Positions 24,389 through 36,539 of a stretch of DNA of 64,000 nucleotides are shown one piece after another. Source of the stretch: Atherinomorus stipes. Lineage: Eukaryota; Chordata; Actinopteri; Atheriniformes; Atherinidae. Position numbers and translations under genes: made by a program. The notes beneath the pieces were generated by a model that was given only the letters and a program-made list of their open reading frames with translations, did not search any database and was not told the DNA's origin. The stretch is from contig JALJCO010003429.1 of NCBI GenBank assembly GCA_023101725.1, positions 930,001 through 994,000 on the forward strand, in the 5' to 3' direction. Position 1 is the first letter of the stretch. Each line of letters begins with the position of its first letter.

Positions 24389-27300
24389 CATGTCATCTTA
24401 ACGAGCCATATTACACATTTGCAACGTTTTAAAGGTTTTATATTACGCACTTTATTCCCAATTTAAAACCATTTTTTTATATCTCAGTGAAACATCAGAG
24501 CCAAGGTGAGGTCAAATTGGCCCTCAGGGCTGGTTTATATGTGCTGTGGACTCACGCATTAACGTTTGTGTACATACTTGCCGCAGCATGTGAGTAGCAC
24601 AGGGATAGCCAAAACGCTCAATACTAGAGGTCTCCACTAGGAGGACTATACAGCACTTTGACTGAAAGGCCAATCTGCTGGTCACAGCGCATTTCTTGTG
24701 CATTTCTTTTGAAAGAAATTCTGGAAAACCAGAACAACATGCACATGCTTCTTCCAGAACTTTTAATAACATGAGAATAATGTGTGATTCACTGTTCAGA
24801 GATTTATTATTTTAAAGTTTGCAGTTAAAGACATGTTCTCTGACAGGAACAAGTGTCCCCCTTTTTTAGGTTTGAGCAACTGCCCCTAAAAATCCTGAGC
24901 ACGTCCCTGGTGGGGAGTGCTTACTTCCCCGTTGGACATCATATTGGGAAAGACATTCGTTGGAGCACACATTTGCATAGAGGTGGAGCAAGGCAGCGAG
25001 GGATCAGTGAAAGATTTTTCTCATTTTTGGGCAATGTACACATGCTACGAGACGCATATGACTGTAACAAACCCATTAGAAAGTCTTTGTCTGGGAGAAG
25101 AAACAGCAAATAATTTTGAAGGTAATTCAACTATATTGATGCATGAGTGAACGTGAGTACAAAGAGCAGGAGAAAAACATCTATAGTGATGAAAAAGGTA
25201 GTCAAAAAATGTGAAATGATTCGATCTGTAATGAATCAAAATTTTTCTTTTACATCTTTGCTGCTTTTGGAAAAGATAACCTACAGTACTGACCGGATTT
25301 CAGAAATCTTATGTTTAACACAAGTCACACTGTGTGACATATACTGAATACACTTTGGTACAATATCAATTCTGGTATATGTAGACCTTATGATGATGAC
25401 ATGCTCTACAGGGAACAAAACCTTTTAATTTAGGAAATAAATTTAGGAAACAAGGCAATTAAAGGAGAAAAAAAACCATCTTTGAACGTACTTACAGTAT
25501 AATGTAATGATGACTCATTGCAATTTCTCTCTGGGATAAACACATTTAATTTCATTCAATTTAATTTAACTTAATTCAATTGAGTTTTTTTTCCATCCAC
25601 AGCCAAATATTTTAGAAGACATAGCTATGATTTAAAATAATAATAATAATAATGTCCTGTGTCAGACAGACTCACATTGAACGACTTATCCTTGAAATTA
25701 GAGATGAATTGTGAATTTTAAAAATCCTTTTGAAAAGCTGACATCCACTGAGAAAAGAAGAAGAAGAAGAGTTCAAGTTTTTCTGATGTATCCAAATGGC
25801 CATGAAAGTTAAAAACTAGAAAGTTTCTACAATATCATTATTTCTCATTTATTTATTTTTCTTTGGGTTTGTATTTTTCACATCTACTGCTGAAATACAT
25901 CTATTATTATAGTCTTGCTCTTTCTCTGCAGCCTGTTTTATTAGCAGAAAAACATGGCCTTAGTACTAAAGGTACTGGTATTATAGTGTAGAATTGCACA
26001 TTAGTGTCCATTATGTCTGCGTAGAAATATTACTGAAAATAGACAATAACACAAACCAAAAGTTGAGACCACTGTGGCAGGTCTCTGTTGGCAAAAGAAA
26101 AGCCCTGCTTTTCTTCCACCAAATAAACCACATTTAGTTTAAAAGACTCGCACAAAGATAAGGATAAGATCAGAGTCCATATTGGTCCATTTTTATCAAG
26201 ATAGAAAGATTATGAGCTGACTGAAGGACTCCATTTTACCTTTTACTTCAAGCTTCTCTTTTGATATATAAAATATATCAAAAAGAAGGGAACTGAAAAT
26301 AAAACCTATGGATACAACAGTTTATTCTATACTTTCTGCTGTCAGTGGTTGTGCTGTTGATCAGTTTTAATGGTCAGATCACTTTAATGCTCCTCAATTT
26401 AATTTCTATCACTGTTTTTTAAATTTTGCCAGAGTGTGTGAGTACAGAATCATTCGAACATTTGGACAGACCTATTTATTTCCGTTGAATGACTAGAAAA
26501 AAAGGGAAGGGTTGGGTTGAGCGGGGGATGTAAGGAGAAAAAGAGAGAAAGAGACAGGAAATTGAAGTAGAATAACTGAGACAGCCATAGAAAAGGCTGG
26601 TGCACAGCTGAATGTACAATGAGTTGAAGAACCTGGGTCAATGGTTAAAGTGTGCATTAGAGTGGATGAATGTGAGGCTGAAAAAGTAGAAGACAGACAA
26701 TGGATTTCCTCATCCTTGGCTGTGTAGAGTTTAATGATAATTCAAAGCCATAACACACTCTGAAGCTGTAGAAATTAAACCGTAAAATGACAGAGGCTTA
26801 CAAGGTTTGCAAGCGAAACAAGAGCAACAAACTCTCCAGAAAAGTGCAATAGCATATTATCTTAAAGGGATAAGCTCATGTTATCACAGCAGTCTACTCC
26901 ATCTTAGTCTGGTAGAAAGAAAAGAAAGAAAGAAAAACAAAGGAAAAACCAGTCAGAAAAAAAAGAATCATAATAAGTTTTTACCCATATTCAGGGTAGC
27001 AAATTGGAGGCTGCGTGTGTTTGTAAGTCTTCTGTTGAAACTGATTGGTTGAAGATGGCGTTTATGGATGCGTAAGTTGTTTGATGCACAGGAAATCTTC
27101 TGTTTAGAAAGCTTCTTGTTACACCAAAGAGATTGATATTCAAGCACGGGGAAAGGTGAATGAGACAACGTTTGACAAAATAGTCTGAGAACCAGAAAAT
27201 CTGAAAGTTTATCTTTCATTTGTTCTGGCAGAATCAGGTCAGCCTCCCAAACAGATTTAATCTGATATTGGACAGCTTTTATATCCTAAAACTGTTTGGA

Positions 27301-28332
27301 AAGAAGATCAAAGGTTATATACCTACATCACTGAACCCATTTAGATGCCCACCATAAGTCTGATCATTACTGTATCTGAGTTCTGAAGTCATCAGATAAT
27401 ACAAGTGATCATGTAGATCACTTGTATCAGATGATGGCAGCTTTGTGATTATGACAAATGAGAGAGAAAAGAAAAAACACCCCTAGATTTCTCCCAAATT
27501 TACCAATGTCTTTATCGTCAAAAACTGAGAAAACTTTGATTTGGAGATGTACAGTAGCTGTTCCTTCTTAGCGGTGACCAGAAGCCGCTAAAGACCACTC
27601 TATCCTTCTTTTTTATGAAGATTCTGATCATTTTCAAGTCTCACATTTAGAGGATGCTGCAGGATGACCCATTTGATACACATATCACAATTAACCACTC
27701 AGTCCTTGTATCTGATATTGTGGTCCATAATCTTCACGAGTGAATTCTAATGAGATTTATTAGTTCTTATATCAATACTCAGTAACAGTAAGAACTCAAA
27801 TATTTGTACTCAGTTTGAAAAAAAATGTGGTTTTCATCCCTATTTTTTAAGAAACATCAGAAATATTTTGAATGACAAAAAAATGTCATTTGACAGCTTC
27901 CCCTTAGAATATAAGCTGAACGTCTTTTAGGGAGTTCCTCTGCTTTTCAGGAGAGCCAAGCTCCCGTTAGCTCCCAACTTGAACCATGTATGCAACCATT
28001 TTACCACCATTTTACAGTACAATTCATACTGTAGATTCATTTACATAATCAATTACATAATCAAACTTATCGGTGATATGTTCATTAAACATTTATTGAG
28101 CTAATATTTTGATTTCAAAATTAAATATATTTTCTGTTCATCTGAATGGATGGTGCAGTGGATGGTTTTGTTGGGGCACAAACGTGGGTGTTCACACCCA
28201 GGGCTAAAAACAAGCCAGGATTGCCACTGCTTATAAGCTGTTTTTGGTTGGTTTGTTTTCTCTTTTTTTTTTCTTTTTGTCTCCTTGACATTTGGGAAAT
28301 AATTTAACTGTGAACCTGGGGATCATGATTAC
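24389..28332. other. Long non-coding stretch
   Basis: No supported gene. It contains a short AAT run near 25637 and an imperfect hairpin at 27389-27437 with a perfect 12-bp core (ATACAAGTGATC, 5-base loop). Confidence 0.45.
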
Positions 28333-28575
28333 ATTGTGGAACATGAGCGGTAAAGTCCATCCGCTGTTTAACCAGACTTCTCTTTTCAAACATGTCGCTT
28401 CCTGGCAGACTTTTTGCGTCTCGGGGCGCGTTCAGACATAGGGAAATGTTGGGGGTAAGTCACCACAGACACGCTCTCCCTTCAACTCTGTTGTGTTGAT
28501 ATCCAGTTCCAAACATGTGATGCGGTGCTGTGCCGTGAAATACAAATGCAGCATCCCAGAAAGAAAAGTTGTCAT
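28333..28575 (+). repeat. Dispersed repeat, copy B
   Basis: The first half resembles 3849-3965. The second half, from GTTGATATCCAGTTCCAAAC to CATCCCAGAAAGAAAAGTTG, matches the reverse complement of 29860-29937 with about six differences over 78 bp. The copies are thus two partly overlapping fragments of one longer family. Confidence 0.65.
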
Positions 28576-29709
28576 GTCATTCCCTCCCCATAAAACATGC
28601 CTGGGGGTTACTTTGACTAATTCATGCGTATTTGAGAAATCCCCGAATGTCCTGTGGAAACCAACATGGCTTCCGGAACGGCTGCTACCACAGAGCACCT
28701 CCCGTACCACGAAGCTCCTCCCCTTCACTTGCCAAGCCCCGCCCCACCAGAGCATGAGAGTGTTGTGATGAGTGGAGTGGGCGTGTCAGAAACAGCAGGA
28801 GGCATCTTAAACGGACAACAGTGAATTTTTAAGGCGCTAGATACAGACATGGAATGACATCACATTTCTTTAGGTTGTTCTTTATGGATACTGTATTTTC
28901 AAAACTAATGAAGGTAAAACAGTTATTTGGTTGTGCCATAAAAGGGAATTATGTGCCTAATCATGACATGAAACTCCCCTTTAAAAAAAAACAAAAAACA
29001 AATAACAACAAAAAAAAACCTGTCCAGTTTAAAAAATATATATAAAATGGATGGATGTTACATTAGCATCAAAGTCTGCAAAGCTTTTTACAAATAGTGT
29101 AACATACTGGACAATCTTAGCCTGGATTTCTGTCATTTTGATGAATTCCAATAATTCACATAGGTGTCTTAAATTTTTTGTAAGTTTGTAAAAAGAAAAT
29201 CATGACATCTCTGAATCTGTTGATGCACGACATCTCCTCTTTGGTATTCCCATCAAGCATAGTCTCTTTTATGGAGGGTATGCATAAAAGACGAGCACCA
29301 TATGTGCTCCTTTATTTTCTTGAAGAAATTCCTTTACCTATATAATGATAAATACATGCAATATATGAACATCATGTAATTCCAAATGATGCTTCCAGTG
29401 TGAAACTGTAAACATGCATCCATCAAGCAAATGATATAGTTCTGAAAGAAGATTGCTGTTTGTGAGTATGAGTGCACAATACAGTAACTATGTTTAATTT
29501 CACGATACTTGGTTATATAAGTTTGGATCAAAATAAACCCATTGAAGTTTGGTGCAAACTAGGACATGCATCATACAGAACTGGTCTTGGTGGCAGATGC
29601 ACTTGGTACTGTTCCATAGATGTATTGTGATTTTTGCAAATTTGAAACAGACACATAGCAGGTAAACACGAGAAATACTTTCAAATGCACCTCAGTTCAT
29701 CATGAGTCA

Positions 29710-29945
29710 TGACATTAGGTTAAAGCAACACTATGTAACTTTCTGACCTTAGCTTTATGTTTCTGACTCATTTTGACACCACAGTGACATTCATTATGTA
29801 CATTCATTGGAGCTATTATCAAACAGGGGTATCCTGAGGCTGAAAAATGCACATCACAACTTTTCTTTCTGGGATGCTGCATTTGTATTTCGCTGCACAG
29901 CACCGCATCACATGCTTGGAACTGGATATCAACACACTGGTAAAG
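29710..29945 (-). repeat. Dispersed repeat, inverted copy
   Basis: Inverted relative to 28493-28575. Its other end, TTAAAGCAACACTATGTAAC, is of a kind I associate with the ends of teleost MITEs. Together the two copies form a widely spaced inverted repeat about 1.3 kb apart. Confidence 0.6.
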
Positions 29946-29949
29946 TTTG

Positions 29950-32085
29950 AGCGGAAAAGATGACTTAAAAAAGTGAATGAATTAATAATAATAATAATGA
30001 TATTGAAAACACTATTATTGGATCAAGTGAGGAAAAGAAAAAGAGAAAGAGGAAGAGCAAAAATAAGACAAGAGTCAGCACTGACTGAGTTTTACTGACT
30101 GGAGAGAGCTCAGAGCAGAGGTAGGGTGCATGATGGATTCTGAATTAGCTGTTGCTAGGGGTCGCTTTACCAAGAAAATCTGCCACAGTGTAACAGTGCA
30201 GCTTAAATGCTATGATTTGTTACATATTGAAAAAAATAAGGATACATGTAAATAAAATTCCATGATTTTGGTTCAACCAATTACAAACCGACTATTCAAT
30301 CTCCAATTTCAGAACTTCTCTTCATTCAGAAACATGTTTGCTCTTCTTTTTAGTGGGAAAATTGACTCGTGCCAATTTGCAATGTTTCCTTTTTATTATT
30401 GGCCTTTAGTTGAAAGAGCTGAAGCAGAATTGGCCCCATATGAAACTTGCCACTGTTTAACCTACAGTGGTGTTACAGTGTTTGAGCAGAGTTGAAGGTG
30501 AGCAGCTACGGTAAACTCCAGTTGCCGGCAACCAGACAGAGACAGGAATTAATTTGCTAAATTAAAGGTATGCTAACACTGCATGTGGCAAAAGTATATA
30601 TAAACCCCTCTCAGGCAAAAAGGGATTATTCAAGAGAATTAATAGATGAATGAAAAATTTAATTCAAACATCAAAACCATATTTCTTGGATTGGGACCCT
30701 GCAATGAGGGAAGAACTCCTCATGGCTATGCCAGGAGCCAAATGCTTCCCTTTGGTTTGCCCAAGGCAAACCAGCCTGTTCTAGATCCAGACCAAGGTCC
30801 TTCCTCTGAATCTTGGGGTCATTTCCAGGGTTGACTTTTTTGTAGCACACAATGCCAGTGTCAGTTACAGCAACCCCAACTCTCTTTTAGGTCTCGGGTT
30901 GATTGCCCTCCACTGCAATATGGGGCCTTACAGTATCTGCCATCTTTTATACACACCAAAGCAAGCACTTGAATTTACACCACATAGATTTGGCATCATG
31001 TCTTGTCTCGCTCTGCCCACACACCACTCTGGAGCTTTTTCCACTTATAAGAAGTCATCTCATGTGGAGAGTCTCCCACTGTGAAGAGCATGTGTTAACA
31101 AGTTACTGAGTAAAAAGTCCAGGCATCATTTTCCAGGCATCCTGCTTTGTTCATGTCTAAAAACAGCCATGAAAAAAGGGACAGAACACATATATTCACT
31201 CAAATACACATCAATCAGGGTTCTCACTTGGGGGTTTGTGCCTACTCTGATTATGCTTTCCAGGTCAGAGTCTCCTCTAACAGTCACTGATGGGACATCA
31301 TTATCAGTGAGCATATGCACCTGCATCCATAATGTCAAATTCTCATGTGGATGTGATGAAGAATATGCAGAAAAAATAAGCCTCAGACTTTATATGTTGA
31401 TATTCTACAGAAATACTACCACTTGGCTCTTTAAGCTTTCAAAATTTGAACTTTCTTTCTCCTAAAATGTCAGTTTGTGTGCTTATTTTTATTCCTTTGT
31501 TCTCACACCATTCCCCTCTCCTCTGCCCCCCCCCCCCCCCCCATCCATTCCTAATGCCAAACTCCCATTTTTACATCACCAAGCATCAAGAACAGTTTGT
31601 CACAGGACTTAACTGTTCTGCAAAGGAGGGGAGGAGCCAGAGTGCTGACCTTCATAAAGACAAAGGCTTTCTGCATCTTAAACAGTGAGTGTTTTGAAAA
31701 GTCTGGAGCTTGCAGATGGTACATTCCCTACTTCTACAAAAAGCTATTATTATGTCAGACCCCACTGCCAGTACTGTCAGCACTCATCACGCTCACCAAT
31801 ATTCCCATGCGACTGCTGAAATTTAAACTTGCAATGAAGAGAAGCATTTTCATCATTGAAGATGTGTTTGAGTCACACAACACAACAGGAGTTTTTTTTT
31901 GTGTGTGTGTGTGTGTGCATTTGTGTGTGTGACGGAGGGCGAGAGAGCATCGTCCAATTTTCTCTTTGATTTAGTTTTCTTGTTGGCTCAGAGTCATATT
32001 AGTTCCAGTTAACAGTGAGCAAAACTGATAAAAAATCTGTTTGCAAATACTTTTGTGTATCTGTCAGTTATGACAAGGATGCTGT
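29950..32085. other. Non-coding stretch with a poly-C run
   Basis: No supported gene. It contains a 17-bp C run at 31526-31542 and a (GT)n tract near 31899-31917. Confidence 0.45.
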
Positions 32086-32093
32086 TTTGATTG

Positions 32094-32155
<62 letters not shown>

Positions 32156-32175
32156 CTTGTTGATTGATTGATTGG
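32086..32175 (+). repeat. (GATT)n microsatellite
   Basis: About 20 GATT units with two interruptions (TTGATTTT and GCTT). Confidence 0.95.
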
Positions 32176-32798
32176 AAAAAAATAAATCAAAACATTACAA
32201 TACCTGAAACAAATAGAACATTACAAACCAATAATTTACCAAAAAAGGTACAGGCTGAAGCCAAGGCTTATACTTGCCCCCTCTATTCATTGATTCAGTG
32301 GTGTACAAAACAAAAGTACATTCTGTCCATTTACATAGACACATATGTACACATATACACATTTATATTCAATTTACCAATGTTGCCAGTGAAATACAGA
32401 ATTTAAAAATGAATTTTTTCACCTAAAAACTGATTAACATTTGATAGCATAAAACAAACTAAGAAAAATAGCTTTGCACAGCTTTCTTTGACTTTTCAAG
32501 TTTAATTAAAAGCAAATACATTTCTGAAACATACATTATATATTAAAATGGCACATTTACAAAAGCTTAATGAATACATATTAAACAATGTCTGGTTCCA
32601 ATGAGGGAAATGGGGATTCAAGACAAAAATAGCAGTCTAATTCATATGCATGAGTTAATGTTTTAGATAAGAACTGGTCCAATTTATCCTACAGCTTCCC
32701 TAGTTATGGTGTAACCTACATACACCATACACAATATATCATATACAATAATAATAATAATAATAATATTGTGTTAAAAACACCAATGCACCAATTAT

Positions 32799-32800
<2 letters not shown>

Positions 32801-32861
<61 letters not shown>
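32801..32861 (+). repeat. (TA)n microsatellite
   Basis: About 60 bp of pure TA; a short AAT run at 32748-32766 precedes it. Confidence 0.95.
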
Positions 32862-32863
<2 letters not shown>

Positions 32864-35500
32864 ATCTTTCAAATTTTAATTTCACGCTCTTTCTTTGGAC
32901 TTCAGCTTTGCAGCTAGATTAAATGACCAGCCAGCCTAATGGAGGAAACCTGCCTCAAATCTCTGTGCATACATTCTTTTATATATTTGTAAAGGTTTAA
33001 CATCCACGATGCAGTACTTTGGATTCTGTGGTAACACCTTATTTTTTGTCAGCAGCTTTTCATTTCAGGCGTGTGCTCATCATATTCCCAATCCAGCATG
33101 TTAAACATTTCCCCACAGGGAGACATCTAAATAAAACATTGGGGTAATTCCTTCTGTTGTTGTTAATCCTGCCCAAACCTTGATGAAAGGATGACAGGGA
33201 CAGTGAACAAATGTGAGACTCTCCCTGCTAAAGGAGTAAATTCTTACAACGTAAAACATGTTTTTTTGTAGTTAAAAGTCAGTTGACTTTTACATTAAAT
33301 TTGATTGCCATATATTTTAGATATTTGGTTAATTATTTCCTAAAATCTGGACCCATTTTTTCATAGGACTCATTTACATGCACCAACTTTTTCCCAGTTT
33401 GTGCCTCTGGCCGGCCCCCCTTCAACAATGTTATGGAGCCACCCCTGGTAATGCCTGGTTCTGGGACCTCTACAAGGTTTTACACTGTAGTTATTATGAG
33501 CAGAAAGAGGACACCCATGCCCAACCGTTAGCTTCATGTGGATGTAAGGGTCACACAAAGTGATTTAAAAAAGAACATGAACACAGCTTCAGTTAGAAAA
33601 CAGGAGTTTTGGGGACATGACAGATACATACATTAAACACAGTGGCTTAACTTCCACATTTACCACATGTTAAACATCTTGTTTTTTTTTTTTTGAAGCT
33701 CACCATGATGATAACTCCCACCCCATCTGCATGACATAAACATTATGCTGACATCAAAGAAACTTCCCACGGGAATACATTGCTTTGACATTTATGTCAC
33801 GTGTCGTGAAAACCATTCACAATTCATATCCATTTGCAAGAATTTCCGTTTCGTGCCCATTTTACCATCTACCATGTGACCAGCCTGCTCAGAACCATGT
33901 AGGATGCTGCAGGTCAATCAGAGGTTAGACGGCCTCATCTGGCATTTACAGTCCTGCATTTTTCAGTTAATTTCTCAACAATATGAGGAGATACTTTGAC
34001 CAGTTTCAGTTAAAGCATAAGATACAGTCAGACGTGATCTTTGACTCTTTGATGTACTGGCTGCTTATCTAATAATATGACATAACTTTGCACTTTTTCC
34101 TATTATCAATAAATCATATATTTCTTTTAGTTTATTAATATTTCTCTCTGTAGATGAATGTTTAAATTCTTATTTTGGACACAACCCATTGTAGCTTCTT
34201 AAAAAGCAAACTTGAACAAGTCAGCACAGTAATTACTAATCAAAGTCAAATGAGCGACTTGGCAGTTATCTGTAGAGGGACAGCTGTGCCATCTGCAGTC
34301 ATTTTTCAGGCCTTTTCTGCTGATGCTGTTTTCCCTCTGAGCACACTGAGCACTCAGGCTTTTAGATGTCACGGTTCTCTTGAAGTTTGCATGTTTTATA
34401 TAGTATGGCTTCTTAAATTAGGCTAGAAATCTCTGTCTGACTTTTTCTTCTTTTTTTTTTTAGGGCTTTAGGTTTGAGGCAGCTTTGGGAAACGTATTCA
34501 CCTCCCAAATTACTTTCAACATCCTATAGAACCAATGTTTCAGTAATAAAAGACAGCTTGTTTGTAATTTGTAACCCACCTAATGCCTGTTGGCTAAATA
34601 GGATTTCTGGATTTTAAAAAAATCTATAGCCTTAATATGTTTTTTTAAATCCTTATTCAGTCCTACCATCACCATCTGAACTGAAGAACCTCTTCTAGAT
34701 AATGAACAAAGTTTTGTCATGGTTAGCGTTAATTGATCAAATAACAGCGTTTAATTGAAAAAGAATATCCACACTTCCATCAAGGAATAATACAAAACTA
34801 AGTATTCAGCAGATGGGCTCCATTTACACCTAATTTAGTTGTGTCAAAGTATGGCATGAGCTAGAAAGATGTTTATTTAGATTTGATCTCCATTTGTGAA
34901 GGTAATCACATTTAATCCAGATGGTACAAATACCTGTGATGTACTCTCATTAAACTAATAAGACAAAATGTCAACACTTACAGAAAAAAAAGAAGGGAAA
35001 AAAGACTTTGCATACTTTGTGAAGCAATGATGAGTGTCATTGGCCAAATCTGAAAAAGCATTTGCTCACTGGCCATCTTAAAATGCATACACAGGTAAGC
35101 ATTCTGAGTAAACCTGCAAAAGTTCCCACAGTCTTGCAAATGATACCACAGATAAATCTAAAAGTAACTCTAGATTCTCACATTCGTAACATTTGTTCAT
35201 GCACGCCACGGAACAGTCTCTTGGCGGAGGGGCACTGTGTCTTCTTATTGGTCAAATCTATAGGATACCTTGTACGACAAAAAACAAACAAACAAACAAA
35301 CAAAAAAACATCTGACACACCAGACTTTCTGTGTCTTCATCGGGAAGCATCCTAGATGCCAAATTGCCAATCTTTCATTATGCCACACTACACGGGGTAA
35401 TGACACGAACCTCTTCTAATCCATCAACATACAATCAGGCACAACAGTGAGCGTTCATCTGCGATGTGTCTGTCAGGTCAAAGTCAGGCTAAAATCATGC
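32862..35500. other. Non-coding stretch
   Basis: No supported gene. A short (AAAC)n tract lies near 35282-35306. Confidence 0.45.
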
Positions 35501-35524
35501 AGTCTGTGTGGCAGTACAAAGGCT

Positions 35525-35885
35525 GACCAGGCTGCGGTTTGAACCCCAGCCTCCCACGTGAAAGTCATGCGTGCTAAGGAATAACTTAGTGGCCAAGTAA
35601 CCAGAGCCCATGATCAATTGGAGGCATAGTGACAGGATCCTCAACTGTCATGCCCCCCCTCTTTTAACAAGCATGTCCTTGGGCTCCACGCAGGCTGCCA
35701 ACCATTAGACATCCATGGACCCACTACTAGTGCTAAATGAACCCTACAAACATGTTACAGGATGCAAGGAGGACCCAGGTGGGGTTTGAACCCTAGTTTC
35801 CTGGGTAAGACTCAAGCACACTGACCATTCAGCCAAAGGGACATCCTGGTGGCCAAGTAGCCAGGGTGCATGATCTATCGGAGTT
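35525..35885 (-). repeat. Two tRNA-like SINE remnants, minus strand
   Basis: On the minus strand 35768-35842 reads GTCCCTTTGGCTGAATGGTC, then TTGAGTCTTACCC, AGGGTTCAAACCCC and CCTGGG: a tRNA-like head with A-box-like TGGCTGAATGG and a B-box GGTTCAAACCC. A second diverged copy around 35525-35625 has GGGGTTCAAACC-type B-box and the shared flank GGTTACTTGGCCAC. They are probably duplicated heads of a tRNA-derived SINE or tRNA pseudogenes. No clean acceptor stem closes, so a functional tRNA is unlikely. Confidence 0.45.
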
Positions 35886-36328
35886 ACATGATCCAGGCAT
35901 TGGTACCTACTTAAATCAACACAAAGACAGAGATGCACCGGTAAAGTTTCATGACTGCAATTCAAATAGCTCTGGACAAAATCTTGATGATCACATTTCT
36001 AGGATGCATCTTTTGTTTAAATGGTTCAGAATTAAACAGGCTATTTCAAATTTCAAAACTCTTTAGCTCAAAAACCCTTTGCCAGAAAAACAGCTTGGAA
36101 AAGAATAAGCAATTAGTCCACTGTGTAACTGAGCTATATTGTATATGCAAATTTAGGAATACCAATTTTGTAAAGTGCCATTTTAAGTATTCTTGCATAT
36201 ACTGCGGACCATATTGCAGCATGTACAGGAAGTGCTGAGGGCAATGAGCATGTTCAAGAGACATTGTCAGCAACTGCTGATTCAAATCATGTATATGGGC
36301 CTGCACAACTCTGCATTACTTCATGAAC

Positions 36329-36535
36329 TCAGCAGCTGCAAATAGTCACAGTTCTCCTTTTTCCATCCACTGTGATGGTCGTACAGAGACTGAGAGAGAA
36401 GCTTTCTGTCCACCAAATGGACATCCATATTGGTGATTACAGCTTCACCATCCTGACAGATGAAATGTCACTCATCCCTATGCAGCATTTTGTACCAGGT
36501 AACATCAGGTGGTGTGGGCTCAGATGTTAGAGGAG
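36329..36535. other. Coding-like stretch, strand and family unclear
   Basis: Both strands are largely open. The plus strand encodes VVQRLREKLSVHQMDIHIGD and FTILTDEMSLIPMQHFVPG, with a GTAAC donor-like site at the end. The minus strand encodes PDVTWYKMLHRDE, one stop, then ICQDGEAVITNMDVHL. Either could be an eroded exon or transposon fragment. I do not recognise the family. Confidence 0.25.
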
Positions 36536-36539
36536 CATG

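Noticed and set aside
35768..35842. Functional tRNA gene
   Set aside because: Boxes A and B can be seen, but I could not close a normal acceptor stem or anticodon arm and a diverged duplicate is nearby; SINE head or pseudogene fits better.
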